Shown: positions 16,852 through 27,552, counted from the first letter of the stretch. The stretch: DNA of 64,000 nt from Candidatus Obscuribacterales bacterium (GCA_031292355.1 JARLHI010000042.1:152820-216819); one strand, 5' to 3'. Notes: generated by a model from the sequence alone, not told the origin. Made by a program: numbers and translations.

Positions 16852-18260
16852 ATTTTTGCTCCCAATTTTTCTTTTTTCAAATCTTTGATATCAACTTTTT
16901 CGATCTGTGCTTTGAGCATCGACATAATGTCGAATTTCGTTAACACACCACAAGCCCGATCGTTTTCTGTGATCACGACCATGGCAGTGCCCAGACGGAA
17001 AAAGCGATAAACCTGATCTATTTCAGCATTTACATCCAGTTGAGGGAATGGTCGTCCCATTACCGAACTGATAGCGAGATGCTCCGCGTCTTTGCGTTCG
17101 TAGACCACTTGCATGGCCACAACATCATTTATGTGTCCAACATTCAAGCCATTTTCAGTAACGACAGGAATTTGATCGATATCATACTTTTGCATAACAT
17201 CGATTGCTGTTTGCACCGAATCTGTTGGTCTAACTGTAACCATTGGTTCAATAGTGCCGCGCGATTTTTTGCGTTCAAGCAAATCACTGGCGTAAAACCC
17301 ATACTCAGGTGTTGGCAAAAATCCGTTTCCACGCATCCATTCATCTGAATACAATTTACTCAGATAGCCGCGACCACCATCAGGCAAAAGCACGACGATG
17401 ACGTCTTGCTCTGTCATTTTCTTGGCGACCTGTATTGCCCCCCAGACGGCTGTACCGCATGAGCCACCAACAAGCAGTCCCTCTTCACGAGCGAGACGTC
17501 GTGCCGTCATAAAGCTGTCTTTATCTGATACACGAACATATTCGTCAATCAAATTGAGGTGGGCGGTTTTGGGAATGAAGTCATCACCAATGCCCTCAAC
17601 TTTGTAAGGCTGAGCTAGACCGCCCGAATAAATCGAACCTTCAGGATCAACACCGACGATTTTGATATTCGGATTCTTTTCTTTGAGATATCGCGCAGTA
17701 CCAGATATGGTGCCGCCAGTGCCCATTCCTGCGACAAAGCACGTAATTTTGCCAGCTGTTTGTTCCCAGATTTCTGGTCCGGTCGTCTCGTAGTGAGATT
17801 CAGGATTATTCTGGTTTTCGAATTGATTGGGCTGAAAAGCGCCTGGGATTTCCAGGGTTAATTTATTAGCAACCGAATAATAACTTTCATGGGAACTAGC
17901 ATTAACGGTAGGTACAACTACAACCTCTGCGCCATAAGCTTTCAACAAATTGATTTTTTCGGAAGCGACTTTGTCGGGCACGACCAAAATACAGCGATAG
18001 CCCTTAACAGCAGCTATTTGCGCAAGGCCTGTACCTGTGTTGCCAGATGTCGGTTCGATGATTGTGCCACCTGGTTTAAGCAAACCAGCTTTTTCGGCTT
18101 CCTCGATCATTTTTCCAGCCGGTCGGTCTTTGACAGACCCACCAGGGTTGAAGGCCTCGACCTTACCAAGGATCAAAGGTTTCAAGCCAGCAGTGACTTT
18201 GTTGAGCTTTACAAGCGGGGTGTGGCCCACTGTTTCGAGGATGGTGTTGTAATACTTCAC
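16848..18260 (-). CDS. Cystathionine beta-synthase with CBS domain pair
   Basis: This 470-residue enzyme condenses serine and homocysteine to cystathionine. The PLP domain has Lys44 in NPGGSVKDRPAGKMIEEAEK and the phosphate loop [25 protein letters not shown] follows. After residue about 340 come two CBS motifs (VTVRPTDSVQTAIDVMQKYD and SVMGRPFPQLD), a usual regulatory tail. I chose the GTG at 18260, preceded by GGAGG 10 nt upstream; the ORF is open 40 codons further but without family resemblance. It is the first gene of the operon and lacks an N-terminal heme-binding extension like the animal enzyme's. Confidence 0.91.
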   Translation of the reverse strand: MKYYNTILETVGHTPLVKLNKVTAGLKPLILGKVEAFNPGGSVKDRPAGKMIEEAEKAGLLKPGGTIIEPTSGNTGTGLAQIAAVKGYRCILVVPDKVASEKINLLKAYGAEVVVVPTVNASSHESYYSVANKLTLEIPGAFQPNQFENQNNPESHYETTGPEIWEQTAGKITCFVAGMGTGGTISGTARYLKEKNPNIKIVGVDPEGSIYSGGLAQPYKVEGIGDDFIPKTAHLNLIDEYVRVSDKDSFMTARRLAREEGLLVGGSCGTAVWGAIQVAKKMTEQDVIVVLLPDGGRGYLSKLYSDEWMRGNGFLPTPEYGFYASDLLERKKSRGTIEPMVTVRPTDSVQTAIDVMQKYDIDQIPVVTENGLNVGHINDVVAMQVVYERKDAEHLAISSVMGRPFPQLDVNAEIDQVYRFFRLGTAMVVITENDRACGVLTKFDIMSMLKAQIEKVDIKDLKKEKLGAKI

Positions 18261-18385
18261 CAGAAGAGGTCCTCCATTACAATATAGGAGCGTGCAAACC
18301 CAATTATAAGGCTTTACGACGTCGAAACCCTTGTGCTTTGCCCTGACAATCCCACCGCCAATGCTAATTCTGGAAAACAATTAAA

Positions 18386-19945
18386 ATGAGCCAATCAAAA
18401 AATGTAGGCAAACCAGCAGATTTAGACAACTGGAAAGCGCAAGAAAAATTGGGCGAGCCCGGCAAATATCCCTTCACTCGGGGCATCTACAGCGAGATGT
18501 ACCGCTCACGAAAGTGGACGATGCGACAGTACGCAGGTTTTGGCAATGCCTCCGAAACTAACAAACGATTTAGATATCTGCTTGCCAACGGGCAGACCGG
18601 TTTATCGACTGCTTTTGATCTGCCCACGCAAATGGGCTACGACTCAGACGACCCAATGTCACTTGGTGAGGTTGGCAAGACAGGAGTAGCCATTGATAGT
18701 CTCGTTGACATGGAGCGATTATTCGATCAAATCGATCTGAGCAAAGTTTCGACTTCTATGACGATCAATGCCACGAGCGCTATTCTGCTTGCCATGTATC
18801 GTGCATGCGGCATGAAACAAGGTGCTAAATCTGAACAACTGCAGGGCACAATTCAAAACGATATTCTCAAAGAGTACGAAGCGAGGAACACGTACATTTT
18901 TCCACCGACTCAGTCGATGCGCATCATCACTGACATATTTGAATTTTGTTCGAAGGAAATGCCGCATTGGAATACAATTTCAATTAGCGGCTACCACATT
19001 CGCGAAGCAGGAGCTACTGCCGTTCAGGAGCTCGCTTTCACCTTTGCCAATGCTATAGAGTATGTAGAATCTGCAGTCAGACGTGGTCTCGACGTTGATC
19101 TATTTGCCCCTCAACTGAGTTTTTTCTTCGTTGCACAAATGAATATTCTCGAAGAAGTAGCAAAATTCAGAGCCGCTCGCAGACTGTGGGCCAAGCTCAT
19201 GAAAGAGCGCTTCAACGCAAAAAATCCAAAATCGATGATGCTTCGTTTTCACGTGCAAACGGCTGGGTCGAGCCTGACGTCACAACAACCCGAAAACAAT
19301 ATAGTCCGCACCACAATTGAAGCAATGGCGGCCGTTCTTGGTGGTGCTCAATCTCTCCATACCAACTCTAAAGATGAAGCCCTCTCGCTACCAACTGAAG
19401 CATCCGCATTAACTGCTTTGCGCACCCAGCAAATCATTGGTTTCGAATCAGGCATAGGCAATGTGGTGGATCCATTTGGTGGCTCATATTACATAGAAAG
19501 TCTGACCGACCAAATTGAAGCTGACGTAGTTGCATATTTGCAAAAAATCGAAGAGATGGGCGGCGCCATCAAAGCCGTCGAAAGCGGCTACATTCAGAAA
19601 GAAATTCAGGATTCGGCCTATCAGGATCATTTAGAGGTCGAAGCGAACAGACGCCTTGTCGTTGGAGTCAACAGTTTCATCGACGAAAACGAAGAACAAA
19701 TGCATGTACACAGAATGGATCCGGCTCTTGAGACAACACAAGTTGCGGCTTTGAAAAAGTTGCGCGAAACCCGCGATAACAAAGCTGTTCGGGAAGCGCT
19801 TGATGCCCTTGGTGTTGCCGAGCGCACGAACGAAAATCTGATGCCCTACATTTGCCGGGCAGTCGAAGTCTATGCCACCGTCGGTGAGATCACAAATACA
19901 TTGCGTGAATCATTCGGTAAATTCCGTCCGATCGCCACGCTTTAA
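18386..19945 (+). CDS. Methylmalonyl-CoA mutase large (catalytic) subunit
   Basis: This 519-residue protein is the TIM-barrel part of an adenosylcobalamin-dependent acyl-CoA mutase. The signature stretches are present: [61 protein letters not shown] and the barrel end [10 protein letters not shown]. It ends where the barrel ends, so it is the separate-subunit type, in which the B12-binding domain is encoded by another gene. That gene and the epimerase are not nearby. An ethylmalonyl- or isobutyryl-CoA mutase role cannot be excluded. Confidence 0.88.
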   Translation: MSQSKNVGKPADLDNWKAQEKLGEPGKYPFTRGIYSEMYRSRKWTMRQYAGFGNASETNKRFRYLLANGQTGLSTAFDLPTQMGYDSDDPMSLGEVGKTGVAIDSLVDMERLFDQIDLSKVSTSMTINATSAILLAMYRACGMKQGAKSEQLQGTIQNDILKEYEARNTYIFPPTQSMRIITDIFEFCSKEMPHWNTISISGYHIREAGATAVQELAFTFANAIEYVESAVRRGLDVDLFAPQLSFFFVAQMNILEEVAKFRAARRLWAKLMKERFNAKNPKSMMLRFHVQTAGSSLTSQQPENNIVRTTIEAMAAVLGGAQSLHTNSKDEALSLPTEASALTALRTQQIIGFESGIGNVVDPFGGSYYIESLTDQIEADVVAYLQKIEEMGGAIKAVESGYIQKEIQDSAYQDHLEVEANRRLVVGVNSFIDENEEQMHVHRMDPALETTQVAALKKLRETRDNKAVREALDALGVAERTNENLMPYICRAVEVYATVGEITNTLRESFGKFRPIATL

Positions 19946-19961
19946 GGGAACCGAGAAAATT

Positions 19962-20855
19962 ATGTCCGAGCCTATCGTCTCAATCGTTATAGTCAACTGG
20001 AAAACGCCTAAACTTTTAGCTCAATGCTTGGATTCCATTCAAAAAGATCCTCAGCATGAACAGTTTGAGATTTTCGTTGTCGACAATAATTCAGGCGACG
20101 ATTCTGTAGAGATGCTCAAAGCTCGCTATAAATATGTCCAGGTGATCGCAAATACTGACAACAAGGGTTTTTCCAAAGCTTGCAATCAAGTGATCCCGAT
20201 TGCCAGGGGAAAGTATGTTCTCTTGCTCAATCCAGATTCGGTGGTGACAGAAAATGCCATTAGCGAACTTGCCCGTTATCTCGAGACTCACAAGGATTGC
20301 GGAGCCGTGGGAGCTAAGGTTCTTAATCCCGACGGTTCATTGCAACTGGCCTGCAGGCGAGCCTTTCCAGATCCAGCCGCTTCATTTTTCAGGGTGACCT
20401 ATCTCAGCCGCCTTTTCCCCAACAGCAAGACATTCGCTCGCTACAATTATTCATTTGCCGATCAAGACCAGGAGTTGGAAGTAGACGCACTCTCTGGAGC
20501 CTGCATGATGGTGCCGAAAGAGGTTGTCGAGAAGATCGGTTTACTCGATGAAGACATCTTCATGTTTGGAGAAGATATAGATTGGTGTTGGAGAATCAAA
20601 CAAGCGGGCTTCAAAGTTGTCTATAATCCTTTAGCAGTGGTCACCCACGCTCACGGTGCTGCCAGTAGGCTTCGTCCTATCGGCACAACCATAGACCTGC
20701 ATAATGGCATGCATGTTTTCTACCGGAAACACTTGGCTCAAAAGTACTGGGCCCCGTTCAATCTCCTGGTGTATGCTGCAATCTGGTCAAGGGCCGCTGT
20801 CTTCATCGTCGTCAACTGGGTTCGCTCGCTGACGCCCAAGGCAGCGATTAAGTAA
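19962..20855 (+). CDS. Glycosyltransferase family 2, rhamnosyltransferase-like
   Basis: This 297-residue GT-A enzyme has VSIVIVNWKTPKLLAQCLDS at the N-terminus, the metal/nucleotide site LLLNPDSVV and the acceptor loop MFGEDIDWCWR. It likely adds a sugar to a surface polysaccharide or lipid carrier. The start is the ATG at 19962, just after AAGGGAA; a longer ORF from 19872 would overlap the mutase gene. A C-terminal hydrophobic stretch (LLVYAAIWSRAAVFIVV) may associate with the membrane. Confidence 0.87.
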   Translation: MSEPIVSIVIVNWKTPKLLAQCLDSIQKDPQHEQFEIFVVDNNSGDDSVEMLKARYKYVQVIANTDNKGFSKACNQVIPIARGKYVLLLNPDSVVTENAISELARYLETHKDCGAVGAKVLNPDGSLQLACRRAFPDPAASFFRVTYLSRLFPNSKTFARYNYSFADQDQELEVDALSGACMMVPKEVVEKIGLLDEDIFMFGEDIDWCWRIKQAGFKVVYNPLAVVTHAHGAASRLRPIGTTIDLHNGMHVFYRKHLAQKYWAPFNLLVYAAIWSRAAVFIVVNWVRSLTPKAAIK

Positions 20856-20908
20856 CTCAATAAATTAAAAGTATCGGGAAATCTCAAGTAGGATTGGTCA
20901 ACCAAAAG

Positions 20909-21922
20909 ATGACAGGAAGCGGAGTTCGAAGAAGAGTCTTAGTCACAGGCGGAAGCGGCATGATCGGCCGAGCCGTGACCGAAAACCTTGTCGCCAAGCA
21001 GAATTTCGACGTTAAAGTGCAAGTGCGCAATCCGGCTGCTGCTCGCGCTTCAATCGGCAACGTCATTGACTTCACCCGCATCGCCTTAGAAGAGGGTGAC
21101 TTTACGCGCATGGGCGACCGTGAAATGCGCTTGATGACCCGTGGTGCTGATGTCATTGTGCATTCGGCAGGACTCGTGCATCAACCAGATGCTCCTTACC
21201 AGGAATACGAAGTCATTAATGTGCGCGCCACTCAATCACTTGCTGAAGCGGCTGCTTACAACAAAGTAGAAACTTTTATTTTCCTCAGCTCTACAGCCGT
21301 TTACGGTCCTGGACCCTTCGACCACGTCAGTGAGTCTGCTCCGCTAAAAGGAGTGACCCCTTATGCGGTTTCGAAAATGGCTTCAGAAAGCTGGCTGCAG
21401 GGTTTCCGCGGCATCCCACGGATTATCATATTGCGCCCCTCAATGGTCTTCGGTGAAGGTGATAGAGGCAATTTGCTCAGTTTGATGCGCTCAATCAAAG
21501 ACCACAAATACAAACATGTAGGTGGCGGGGAAGCGGGCAAGAGTGTGATTTATTCTAAAGACATTGCTCACGCCATCAGCTTGCTCATCGATCAGGCTCC
21601 CCCTGGATTGCACATTTTCAATCTATCTAATCCGCAATCCGTCTCGGTTAAGGACCTCACAGAAGAAATTGCCGAAACTCTTGGGCTTTCACGCAAGATT
21701 GCATCACTACCTACAGGATTGATGAAATTCGGTGCAAAAGCTGCGCAGATGTTCATGCACGAAAAGGCACCCATTACCGAAGATCAAGTGACGAAGCTGG
21801 TAACTACAACCACCGTGTCTGTCGACAAACTCGTCACAGCGACCGGGTTCTCGCCTCGTTACAGCCTCAAAGCTGCTCTGCAAGCAGAAGTAGCCTGGGC
21901 TAAAGCCAATAATTTCCTCTAA
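20909..21922 (+). CDS. NAD-dependent sugar epimerase/dehydratase
   Basis: This 337-residue short-chain dehydrogenase of the extended type has the Rossmann motif VTGGSGMIG, the active-site pair Tyr-x-x-x-Lys in TPYAVSKMASE and the SSTAVYG strand. The likely substrate is a nucleotide sugar. It follows the glycosyltransferase by about 50 nt and probably shares its pathway. Start chosen at ATG 20909; a TTG at 20894 is also possible, and neither has a strong SD. Confidence 0.84.
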   Translation: MTGSGVRRRVLVTGGSGMIGRAVTENLVAKQNFDVKVQVRNPAAARASIGNVIDFTRIALEEGDFTRMGDREMRLMTRGADVIVHSAGLVHQPDAPYQEYEVINVRATQSLAEAAAYNKVETFIFLSSTAVYGPGPFDHVSESAPLKGVTPYAVSKMASESWLQGFRGIPRIIILRPSMVFGEGDRGNLLSLMRSIKDHKYKHVGGGEAGKSVIYSKDIAHAISLLIDQAPPGLHIFNLSNPQSVSVKDLTEEIAETLGLSRKIASLPTGLMKFGAKAAQMFMHEKAPITEDQVTKLVTTTTVSVDKLVTATGFSPRYSLKAALQAEVAWAKANNFL

Positions 21923-22017
21923 ACCTTCAATCCAGTCTGACCCTACAGGCAGTGCGAGGAATCAGATTTCAACGGGCGTCGGCGACGAATTTTTACGACA
22001 CCACATTCAGTACGCTT

Positions 22018-22602
22018 CTAAGTCTCAGCAACTTTCAACCATTTGGTCGAGGCTGGTACTTGATGCACCGAGAGAATGTCTACTAATTTCTCCGGCTCAG
22101 CATTTGCCAAAACAAGCTGTCTATCGACAGGATTGATGAATTTTTCGTTCATTGCAGTATCGCAGAAGGAAAGCAATTCATTATAGAAACCAAGCGTATT
22201 GAGCAGACCAAAAGCTTTTCTGTGAACACCTAATTGAGACCAGGTGATTACTTCGAATAGTTCTTCAAAAGTACCAAATCCACCAGGAAGCGCCATAAAG
22301 GCATCCGACAAATCGGCCATGTGAGCTTTGCGTTCGTGCATAGAACCGACTACACACAATTGCGTCAATCCAGGATGAGCGATTTCTTTTTCAAAAAGAG
22401 CTTGTGGTATCACGCCTAATACTTCGCCACCGGCCGCAAGAGCCGCATCAGCGACAGCGCCCATCAATCCGACACGACCACCACCATAAACCAGACCAAT
22501 GCCTTTCTTAGCCATATACGTCCCAACCGCCGTGGCAGCTGCAACATACTCTGGCTTAGCACCAGGACTGGAACCGCAAAATACGCACAGTCTTTTTATC
22601 AT
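22018..22602 (-). CDS. LOG family protein (nucleoside 5'-monophosphate phosphoribohydrolase)
   Basis: This 194-residue protein has the LOG motif PGGFGTFEELFEVITW and the GGGRVGLMGAVA loop near the N-terminus (VFCGSSPGAKPEY). In plants and some bacteria LOG proteins release free cytokinins from their ribotides. In most bacteria they act on AMP or other NMPs and the role is unclear. It sits alone in front of the KimA-like gene on the same strand. Confidence 0.9.
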   Translation of the reverse strand: MIKRLCVFCGSSPGAKPEYVAAATAVGTYMAKKGIGLVYGGGRVGLMGAVADAALAAGGEVLGVIPQALFEKEIAHPGLTQLCVVGSMHERKAHMADLSDAFMALPGGFGTFEELFEVITWSQLGVHRKAFGLLNTLGFYNELLSFCDTAMNEKFINPVDRQLVLANAEPEKLVDILSVHQVPASTKWLKVAET

Positions 22603-22644
22603 TTCTTTCTCGTCTCTAGTTTCCTAATCTCTTGCCAATTCTGC

Positions 22645-24603
22645 TTAACTCTTCTCTAAATAATAGCGAACATTGGCGACAACAACGTCACGTCGATTGA
22701 GCAAAGCAAGCTTTAGCAGCAAACCGGTGTTGCCGTGCAACAGCGTATGCCAGAACTTAGTCGGCACAAATTCACCAATGACAATTGTGATTCGATGATG
22801 AGGTTTTTCTTCATGCACCACATCTAGATAATGCAAAATTGGTGCGAGCAATGATCTAAATGGTGACTTTAAAATTGCCAGAGATACATCCGGAACAAGA
22901 GTCTCCCATTGCTTTTTGAAATTGGCCGTTTGATCTGGATCGAGTTCAACGTGAACAGCGACGCATTCGGTGGCAAGAGAGCGAGCATATTCCAAAGTGC
23001 GCATAGTACCGATGTTAACGCCCTGCGCTAGCACAAGAACAGTGTTTTTCATAATGCTTGGGCTGTACTCGTTTTGCAAGCGCAATTGTCGGGACACGTC
23101 TGCGTAGTGCTTTGCAATTTTAAGGAAACCAAGCACCAGCAAAATTACAAGCACAATTACAAACCAGGCACCATCGGCAAACTTTTCAAAAGTAATGTCG
23201 AGCAGCACAAGAAAAGTAGCAAGCGAACCGATACCATTGAGAGCTGCGCGCCAGCGCCAGCCAGTCTCTTTGCATTCGAACCAGTGGCGAACCATTCCCG
23301 CCTGACTTAAAGTGAACGCGAGAAAAACACCGACTGCATACAGAGGAATCAAAGCGTCAACGCTTCCATTCTTGAGAACAATGAGAACAGCCGACAATAT
23401 GCCCAGAACGATGATGCCATTATTGAAAACAAGTTTGTCGCCAAGACTGGATAATTGTCGGGGCATGAAACCATCGCGAGCAAGTATTGATGCCAATCTC
23501 GGGAAACCAGCAAAACTCGTATTAGCAGCCAGCACCAAAATCAAAGCTGTAAAAATTTGCGTAATGACATAGGCAAAACTAAACGTACCCGTCTTACCAA
23601 ATACTGCACCTGAAATTTGGTCAATTACTGCTGGCGCCGTATTGCCGTTCAATTCCCAGTAGACCACGTGGAAATTCATGGCTAGCCATGAGATTCCCAT
23701 GAAAACAGAACCGAGGATAGTGGCCATCATGAATAGAGTCAAAGAGGCATTCTTGGATTTTGGTTCCTTAAAAGCAGGCACGCCATTGCTTACAGCCTCT
23801 GTTCCAGTCATCGCTGAACAACCGTTCGCGAACGCTCTAAGCATGACAACCAGACCGACTGTCTGCATCGTCGTTTGAGTATTTACAGGCATCCCTTGAT
23901 TGACGTATTCCAAGTGAAAATGCCAACCAAACATCGGTCCAAATAAACCAAGGGCAAGCATGCAATAGCACATAAAAACGAATATATAAGTTGGCAACGC
24001 AAATAACGCTCCAGACTCTTTCAAACCGCGCAAATTGGCAAGCGTCAAAAGAGCGATGAAACCAACGCAATAAGCGACAAGGTGTTCACGCACGTGCATA
24101 AACTGAAACAGCGGAACGTCGCGTAAATTCTGCACGCCAGAAGCAATCGAAACTGAAACAGTGAGTACATAGTCGATCAGCAATGCCGCAGCAGCAATGA
24201 GCCCAGGAATCCTGCCCAAATTAGTTTTCGAAACGATATACGATCCGCCGCCATTTGGATAAGCGTATATTGTTTGCCAGTACGAACTGGCAACGATGGC
24301 CAGCAGTGCCACGATCATGCCAGAGATAAGCATGGTGTATTGAGTATAGATGCCACCAGACATGCTCTGCCATAGACCAGCCGCGCAAAGTGCGAGCACA
24401 ATCTGCTGAGTAGCATAAGCGACAGAGGAAATAGCGTCTGAAGCAAATATCGGCAGAGCAAGTATTTTTGGTAATAGCGATTCTTCGTGCTGGCTATTGT
24501 CTAGTGGATTTCCAAATACGAGTCTGCGCAGTGCCTGAAAAAAAGTACCACCCGTGCTGCCGGTTTCTTTAGGGTCGGCGTAACCGACAATCTCAACTGT
24601 CAT
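22645..24603 (-). CDS. KimA-like APC-superfamily transporter (potassium uptake)
   Basis: This 652-residue protein has about 12 membrane segments followed by a cytoplasmic C-terminal domain of roughly 130 residues. The start of the membrane region, LPKILALPIFASDAISSVAY, with YPNGGGSYIVSKTNLG next, is the KimA (YdaO) type. KimA is a high-affinity K+/H+ symporter in Bacillus, controlled there by c-di-AMP. AGGAAG lies 5 nt before the ATG. No c-di-AMP riboswitch fits in the 55-nt gap from the TPR gene upstream. Amino acid transport remains possible. Confidence 0.85.
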   Translation of the reverse strand: MTVEIVGYADPKETGSTGGTFFQALRRLVFGNPLDNSQHEESLLPKILALPIFASDAISSVAYATQQIVLALCAAGLWQSMSGGIYTQYTMLISGMIVALLAIVASSYWQTIYAYPNGGGSYIVSKTNLGRIPGLIAAAALLIDYVLTVSVSIASGVQNLRDVPLFQFMHVREHLVAYCVGFIALLTLANLRGLKESGALFALPTYIFVFMCYCMLALGLFGPMFGWHFHLEYVNQGMPVNTQTTMQTVGLVVMLRAFANGCSAMTGTEAVSNGVPAFKEPKSKNASLTLFMMATILGSVFMGISWLAMNFHVVYWELNGNTAPAVIDQISGAVFGKTGTFSFAYVITQIFTALILVLAANTSFAGFPRLASILARDGFMPRQLSSLGDKLVFNNGIIVLGILSAVLIVLKNGSVDALIPLYAVGVFLAFTLSQAGMVRHWFECKETGWRWRAALNGIGSLATFLVLLDITFEKFADGAWFVIVLVILLVLGFLKIAKHYADVSRQLRLQNEYSPSIMKNTVLVLAQGVNIGTMRTLEYARSLATECVAVHVELDPDQTANFKKQWETLVPDVSLAILKSPFRSLLAPILHYLDVVHEEKPHHRITIVIGEFVPTKFWHTLLHGNTGLLLKLALLNRRDVVVANVRYYLEKS

Positions 24604-24658
24604 TCTGGCTTCCTGTCAACTGCTCATAACCTTACTAAAGTTCTGACAAAAGTTCAGG

Positions 24659-26455
24659 CTAATGTTCTGGTTTTGTTTGCTGCGAACTAAATAATTTAGC
24701 ATCTGACTTTTCTTTTTTGCTCATAACTGCTTCACGCTGCAGGTATTCCAGCCTCTTCGCTTGCTCGCTGCTAGCGTCAATTTTGAGCGCTCTGCGCAAC
24801 AAATCTATTGCCCTGTCTCGATGTCCAAGAGTCAAGGCTTCAGAGGCCAGTAATCTCGATGAATAGGCATCTCTGGAAGTTAACTTTTCAGCAATCGATA
24901 ACTGCTGAGAAGCCTCTTCGAATCTCTTTTGAGCAGTTTCAACCTCGACTAACGCTATGTAGCCGAAAGGACTGGTCGTATTTTTTGCCACTGCTTGGAA
25001 AGCAAGCTTCTCGGCAACGGGCAATTTGTTCTGCAAAACCAATATGTGCACAAGGTTCTGCGTGCACTCGGCATCGCCATCATCGAAACGCAGAGCCAGT
25101 CGCGCATATTCTTCAGCGGTTGCAAAATCCTTTAGCTCAAGAGCAACCTGACTTTCAACAAGGGCGCGGTAACTCTTAAATTCAGAATCGGTCGGATTGG
25201 GCAAATGCGACAGCTGGCTGAGACTTTTTTGCGCACCATCGATATCACCGCTTCTCAACTTCGCCTGAGCAATCAAACAAAAAGCTGCGCTTGCCACTTG
25301 ATTGGAAGGTGCTTGCGTGGTCACGGCTCTGGCGTCTGCCAATGCAACTCGACTGCGCCCAAGGCGCATATTATATTCAGCACGCTTCAAAGTCGCATAT
25401 GGATTGAGAGGCGCTATGTTGAGAGCCTTCTCTATAAATGAGTTAGCTTGCTCGAACTGCCTTTCTTTCAAACATAAATGAGCGAGACTAATTTTTGCTT
25501 CAACATAATCTGGTTTAAACGCGATAGCACGTTGCCAGTGTGCGCGTGCGCTATCAATGTCACCGGTGCGAAATTCAGCCAGAGCAAGATTATTGAGAGC
25601 GGCCGAAAATCCCGGTTCGAAAGCTAATGCGGTCTGGTAGCGACTTTTTGCTTCAGTCAAATCGCCTTCTACAAGACACTTATTGCCATAGTTGTACGAA
25701 TAATTGACGATCGCTTTTCGACCAAGCACTGAAACCAAGCCAAACGCAATGAGGGCTGTGATGAGAAGACGTTGCACGCCAGCCACTTTGTTCAAACGTT
25801 TTATTCGTCTTACAGCTTGCGGTTCAAATAGAAAGACGTTCTGCAACTGGCAGCTCAAGCCAAATCTATGCTGGACAATTGCGCTTGCTAGTTGATCGAA
25901 ATCCCTGGTAGAAAAAAGAAAAGACGGAATGTTATGAGTGATCAAACGCCCGCGAAGAATCTTCGGTCCCGACTTTCGCGATTCAAACAGAGTCAATCTT
26001 CGTGCTGTCTCAGATAGGGAAAAGAATTTTGAGAAAACCAATTGCGGTGCAATTTCGATCGCCTGAACATTTTCCCAGGGGATTGTCTTGGCAAAACGCC
26101 ACAACTTTATGCCCGCAGGTGAAATGGTGACTTCGGCGACAGTGACCCTGACAACATTGAGAATGCCCCAGAAGCTGACGAACCAGAGCACAGCTGCTGA
26201 TACCCACAACCCAAGCAGCCGAAGGAAATACGTCACCGGGTCGTCGCTATTTGGCAATAAGGCAATAGCATCAGGCATTATCAGCAGCCATGCAATGCTC
26301 GAAGACGTCGCTTGAGCAAGCTTTGCTAGAGATCGAGAATCGAAATTAAAGGTGCAAACCGGATCGGACTGAGGGACTTGCCTTTGAATTTCGCTACCCA
26401 AAAGGTCGCTTGAATCATCAAGCGTATTCGATGGCTGATTGAAGTCTGCTGGCAT
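24659..26455 (-). CDS. Membrane-anchored TPR protein with N-terminal PH-like segment
   Basis: This is a 598-residue protein. The N-terminal part has two hydrophobic stretches (residues about 70-105: YFLRLLGLWVSAAVLWFVSF). They are followed by a small beta-rich region (VTISPAGIKLWRFAKTIPW and ITHNIPSFLFSTRDF) that resembles bacterial PH-like domains. A third membrane segment at about 240-255 leads into seven or more TPRs from about residue 265 (YNYGNKCLVEGDLTEAKSRY onward). It lies 55 nt upstream of kimA on the same strand. Function is unknown. Confidence 0.8.
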   Translation of the reverse strand: MPADFNQPSNTLDDSSDLLGSEIQRQVPQSDPVCTFNFDSRSLAKLAQATSSSIAWLLIMPDAIALLPNSDDPVTYFLRLLGLWVSAAVLWFVSFWGILNVVRVTVAEVTISPAGIKLWRFAKTIPWENVQAIEIAPQLVFSKFFSLSETARRLTLFESRKSGPKILRGRLITHNIPSFLFSTRDFDQLASAIVQHRFGLSCQLQNVFLFEPQAVRRIKRLNKVAGVQRLLITALIAFGLVSVLGRKAIVNYSYNYGNKCLVEGDLTEAKSRYQTALAFEPGFSAALNNLALAEFRTGDIDSARAHWQRAIAFKPDYVEAKISLAHLCLKERQFEQANSFIEKALNIAPLNPYATLKRAEYNMRLGRSRVALADARAVTTQAPSNQVASAAFCLIAQAKLRSGDIDGAQKSLSQLSHLPNPTDSEFKSYRALVESQVALELKDFATAEEYARLALRFDDGDAECTQNLVHILVLQNKLPVAEKLAFQAVAKNTTSPFGYIALVEVETAQKRFEEASQQLSIAEKLTSRDAYSSRLLASEALTLGHRDRAIDLLRRALKIDASSEQAKRLEYLQREAVMSKKEKSDAKLFSSQQTKPEH

Positions 26456-26821
26456 GGGTTAAATCTGGTTACTACCTGTTGTATATCACCTTGCATGCAA
26501 TTATTTGCCAGAATTGAGCTTTGAAAACGAAGAGTCTCAAAAATTTGACCAGTTTTGACATATGCGAGGTAAACAAGCTCTTTTCTGAGAGCCCTCAAAT
26601 CTGGTAGATTTTCTTTCTGATTGTTGCGGTCGCGATTGACCTACCGACCACATGGCAACTAAATGGCGTGAAAGTGGTCCGACTTATACCCAAAAAAGCG
26701 GTCCTAATCTGGTCTTGTAATCAGGCTCAGTGCATGGTTTGCGGACCGACTGTGTAACGAATTCAAAGCGTTAGACAAAAAGATTAGAACATGCCATATT
26801 GAACGGAGGTTAATATTAACT
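26456..26821. other. Intergenic region upstream of the response regulator
   Basis: This 366-bp region lies between the divergent TPR and regulator genes. A possible promoter for the regulator is TTGACC (26636-26641) with CTAAAT (26659-26664) at 17-bp spacing. GGAGG at 26805-26809 is 12 nt before the GTG. No gene was seen. Confidence 0.4.
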
Positions 26822-27523
26822 GTGGCAGTAGGTACAGAGGTGACTGGCTTGAAAATCCTGATTATCGAAGATGACGTCAATATTGCTCGTCTAATCGAAT
26901 TGGAGCTCGGCTATGAGGGCTATCAGGTTTCTGTAGCTCATGACGGTAATCAAGGGCTGGACTTATTCAAGAAAGACCAGCCGGATCTAGTTCTTTTAGA
27001 CGTGATGTTACCAGGGCTCGATGGTGTTGAAGTTTGTAAGAGATTGCGCACAATGTCGAAAGTGCCGGTCATTATGTTGACCGCCAAAGACGGCGTGGGC
27101 GACCGGGTTGCAGGACTCGACGGCGGTGCCGACGACTACCTGACAAAACCTTTTGCGACCGAAGAACTACTGGCTCGTATCCGCGCAGTCATGCGCCGCA
27201 AGCCACAAGAAGGTATTCTCACTTACGCTGATTTGTGGATGGACCAACTCAATCGTATCGTCAAACGCGGAGAACGCCAGCTTGACTTGCGCGCCAAAGA
27301 ATTTGACCTTCTGAGATTGTTCATGCAATATCCAGAGCAAGTGCTCTCCAGAGAGTTCATTTTCGACAAAGTCTGGGGCTATGACTTCATCGGCGAATCA
27401 AACGTAATCGAAGTGTATATTCGATATCTGCGCTCCAAGCTGGAAGATGGCAACACCAAACGCCTGATTCAGACAGTGCGCGGCGAAGGTTACGTCTTGA
27501 GAGAAGAAGAGCCTTCGAGATAA
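26822..27523 (+). CDS. OmpR/PhoB-family response regulator
   Basis: This 233-residue two-domain regulator has a receiver domain with acidic pocket IIEDD, phospho-acceptor Asp60 in LVLLDVMLPG and Lys in YLTKPF. A winged-helix DNA-binding domain follows, with VWGYDF and the C-terminal TVRGEGYVL. No histidine kinase is next to it, so its partner is elsewhere. Start is the GTG at 26822; the TTG at 26849, with AGAGGTGA close upstream, is a realistic alternative that begins the receiver domain exactly at KILIIEDD. Confidence 0.93.
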   Translation: MAVGTEVTGLKILIIEDDVNIARLIELELGYEGYQVSVAHDGNQGLDLFKKDQPDLVLLDVMLPGLDGVEVCKRLRTMSKVPVIMLTAKDGVGDRVAGLDGGADDYLTKPFATEELLARIRAVMRRKPQEGILTYADLWMDQLNRIVKRGERQLDLRAKEFDLLRLFMQYPEQVLSREFIFDKVWGYDFIGESNVIEVYIRYLRSKLEDGNTKRLIQTVRGEGYVLREEEPSR

Positions 27524-27552
27524 AGCAGTCGCTTCGAAGAAAATGCAGTAAT

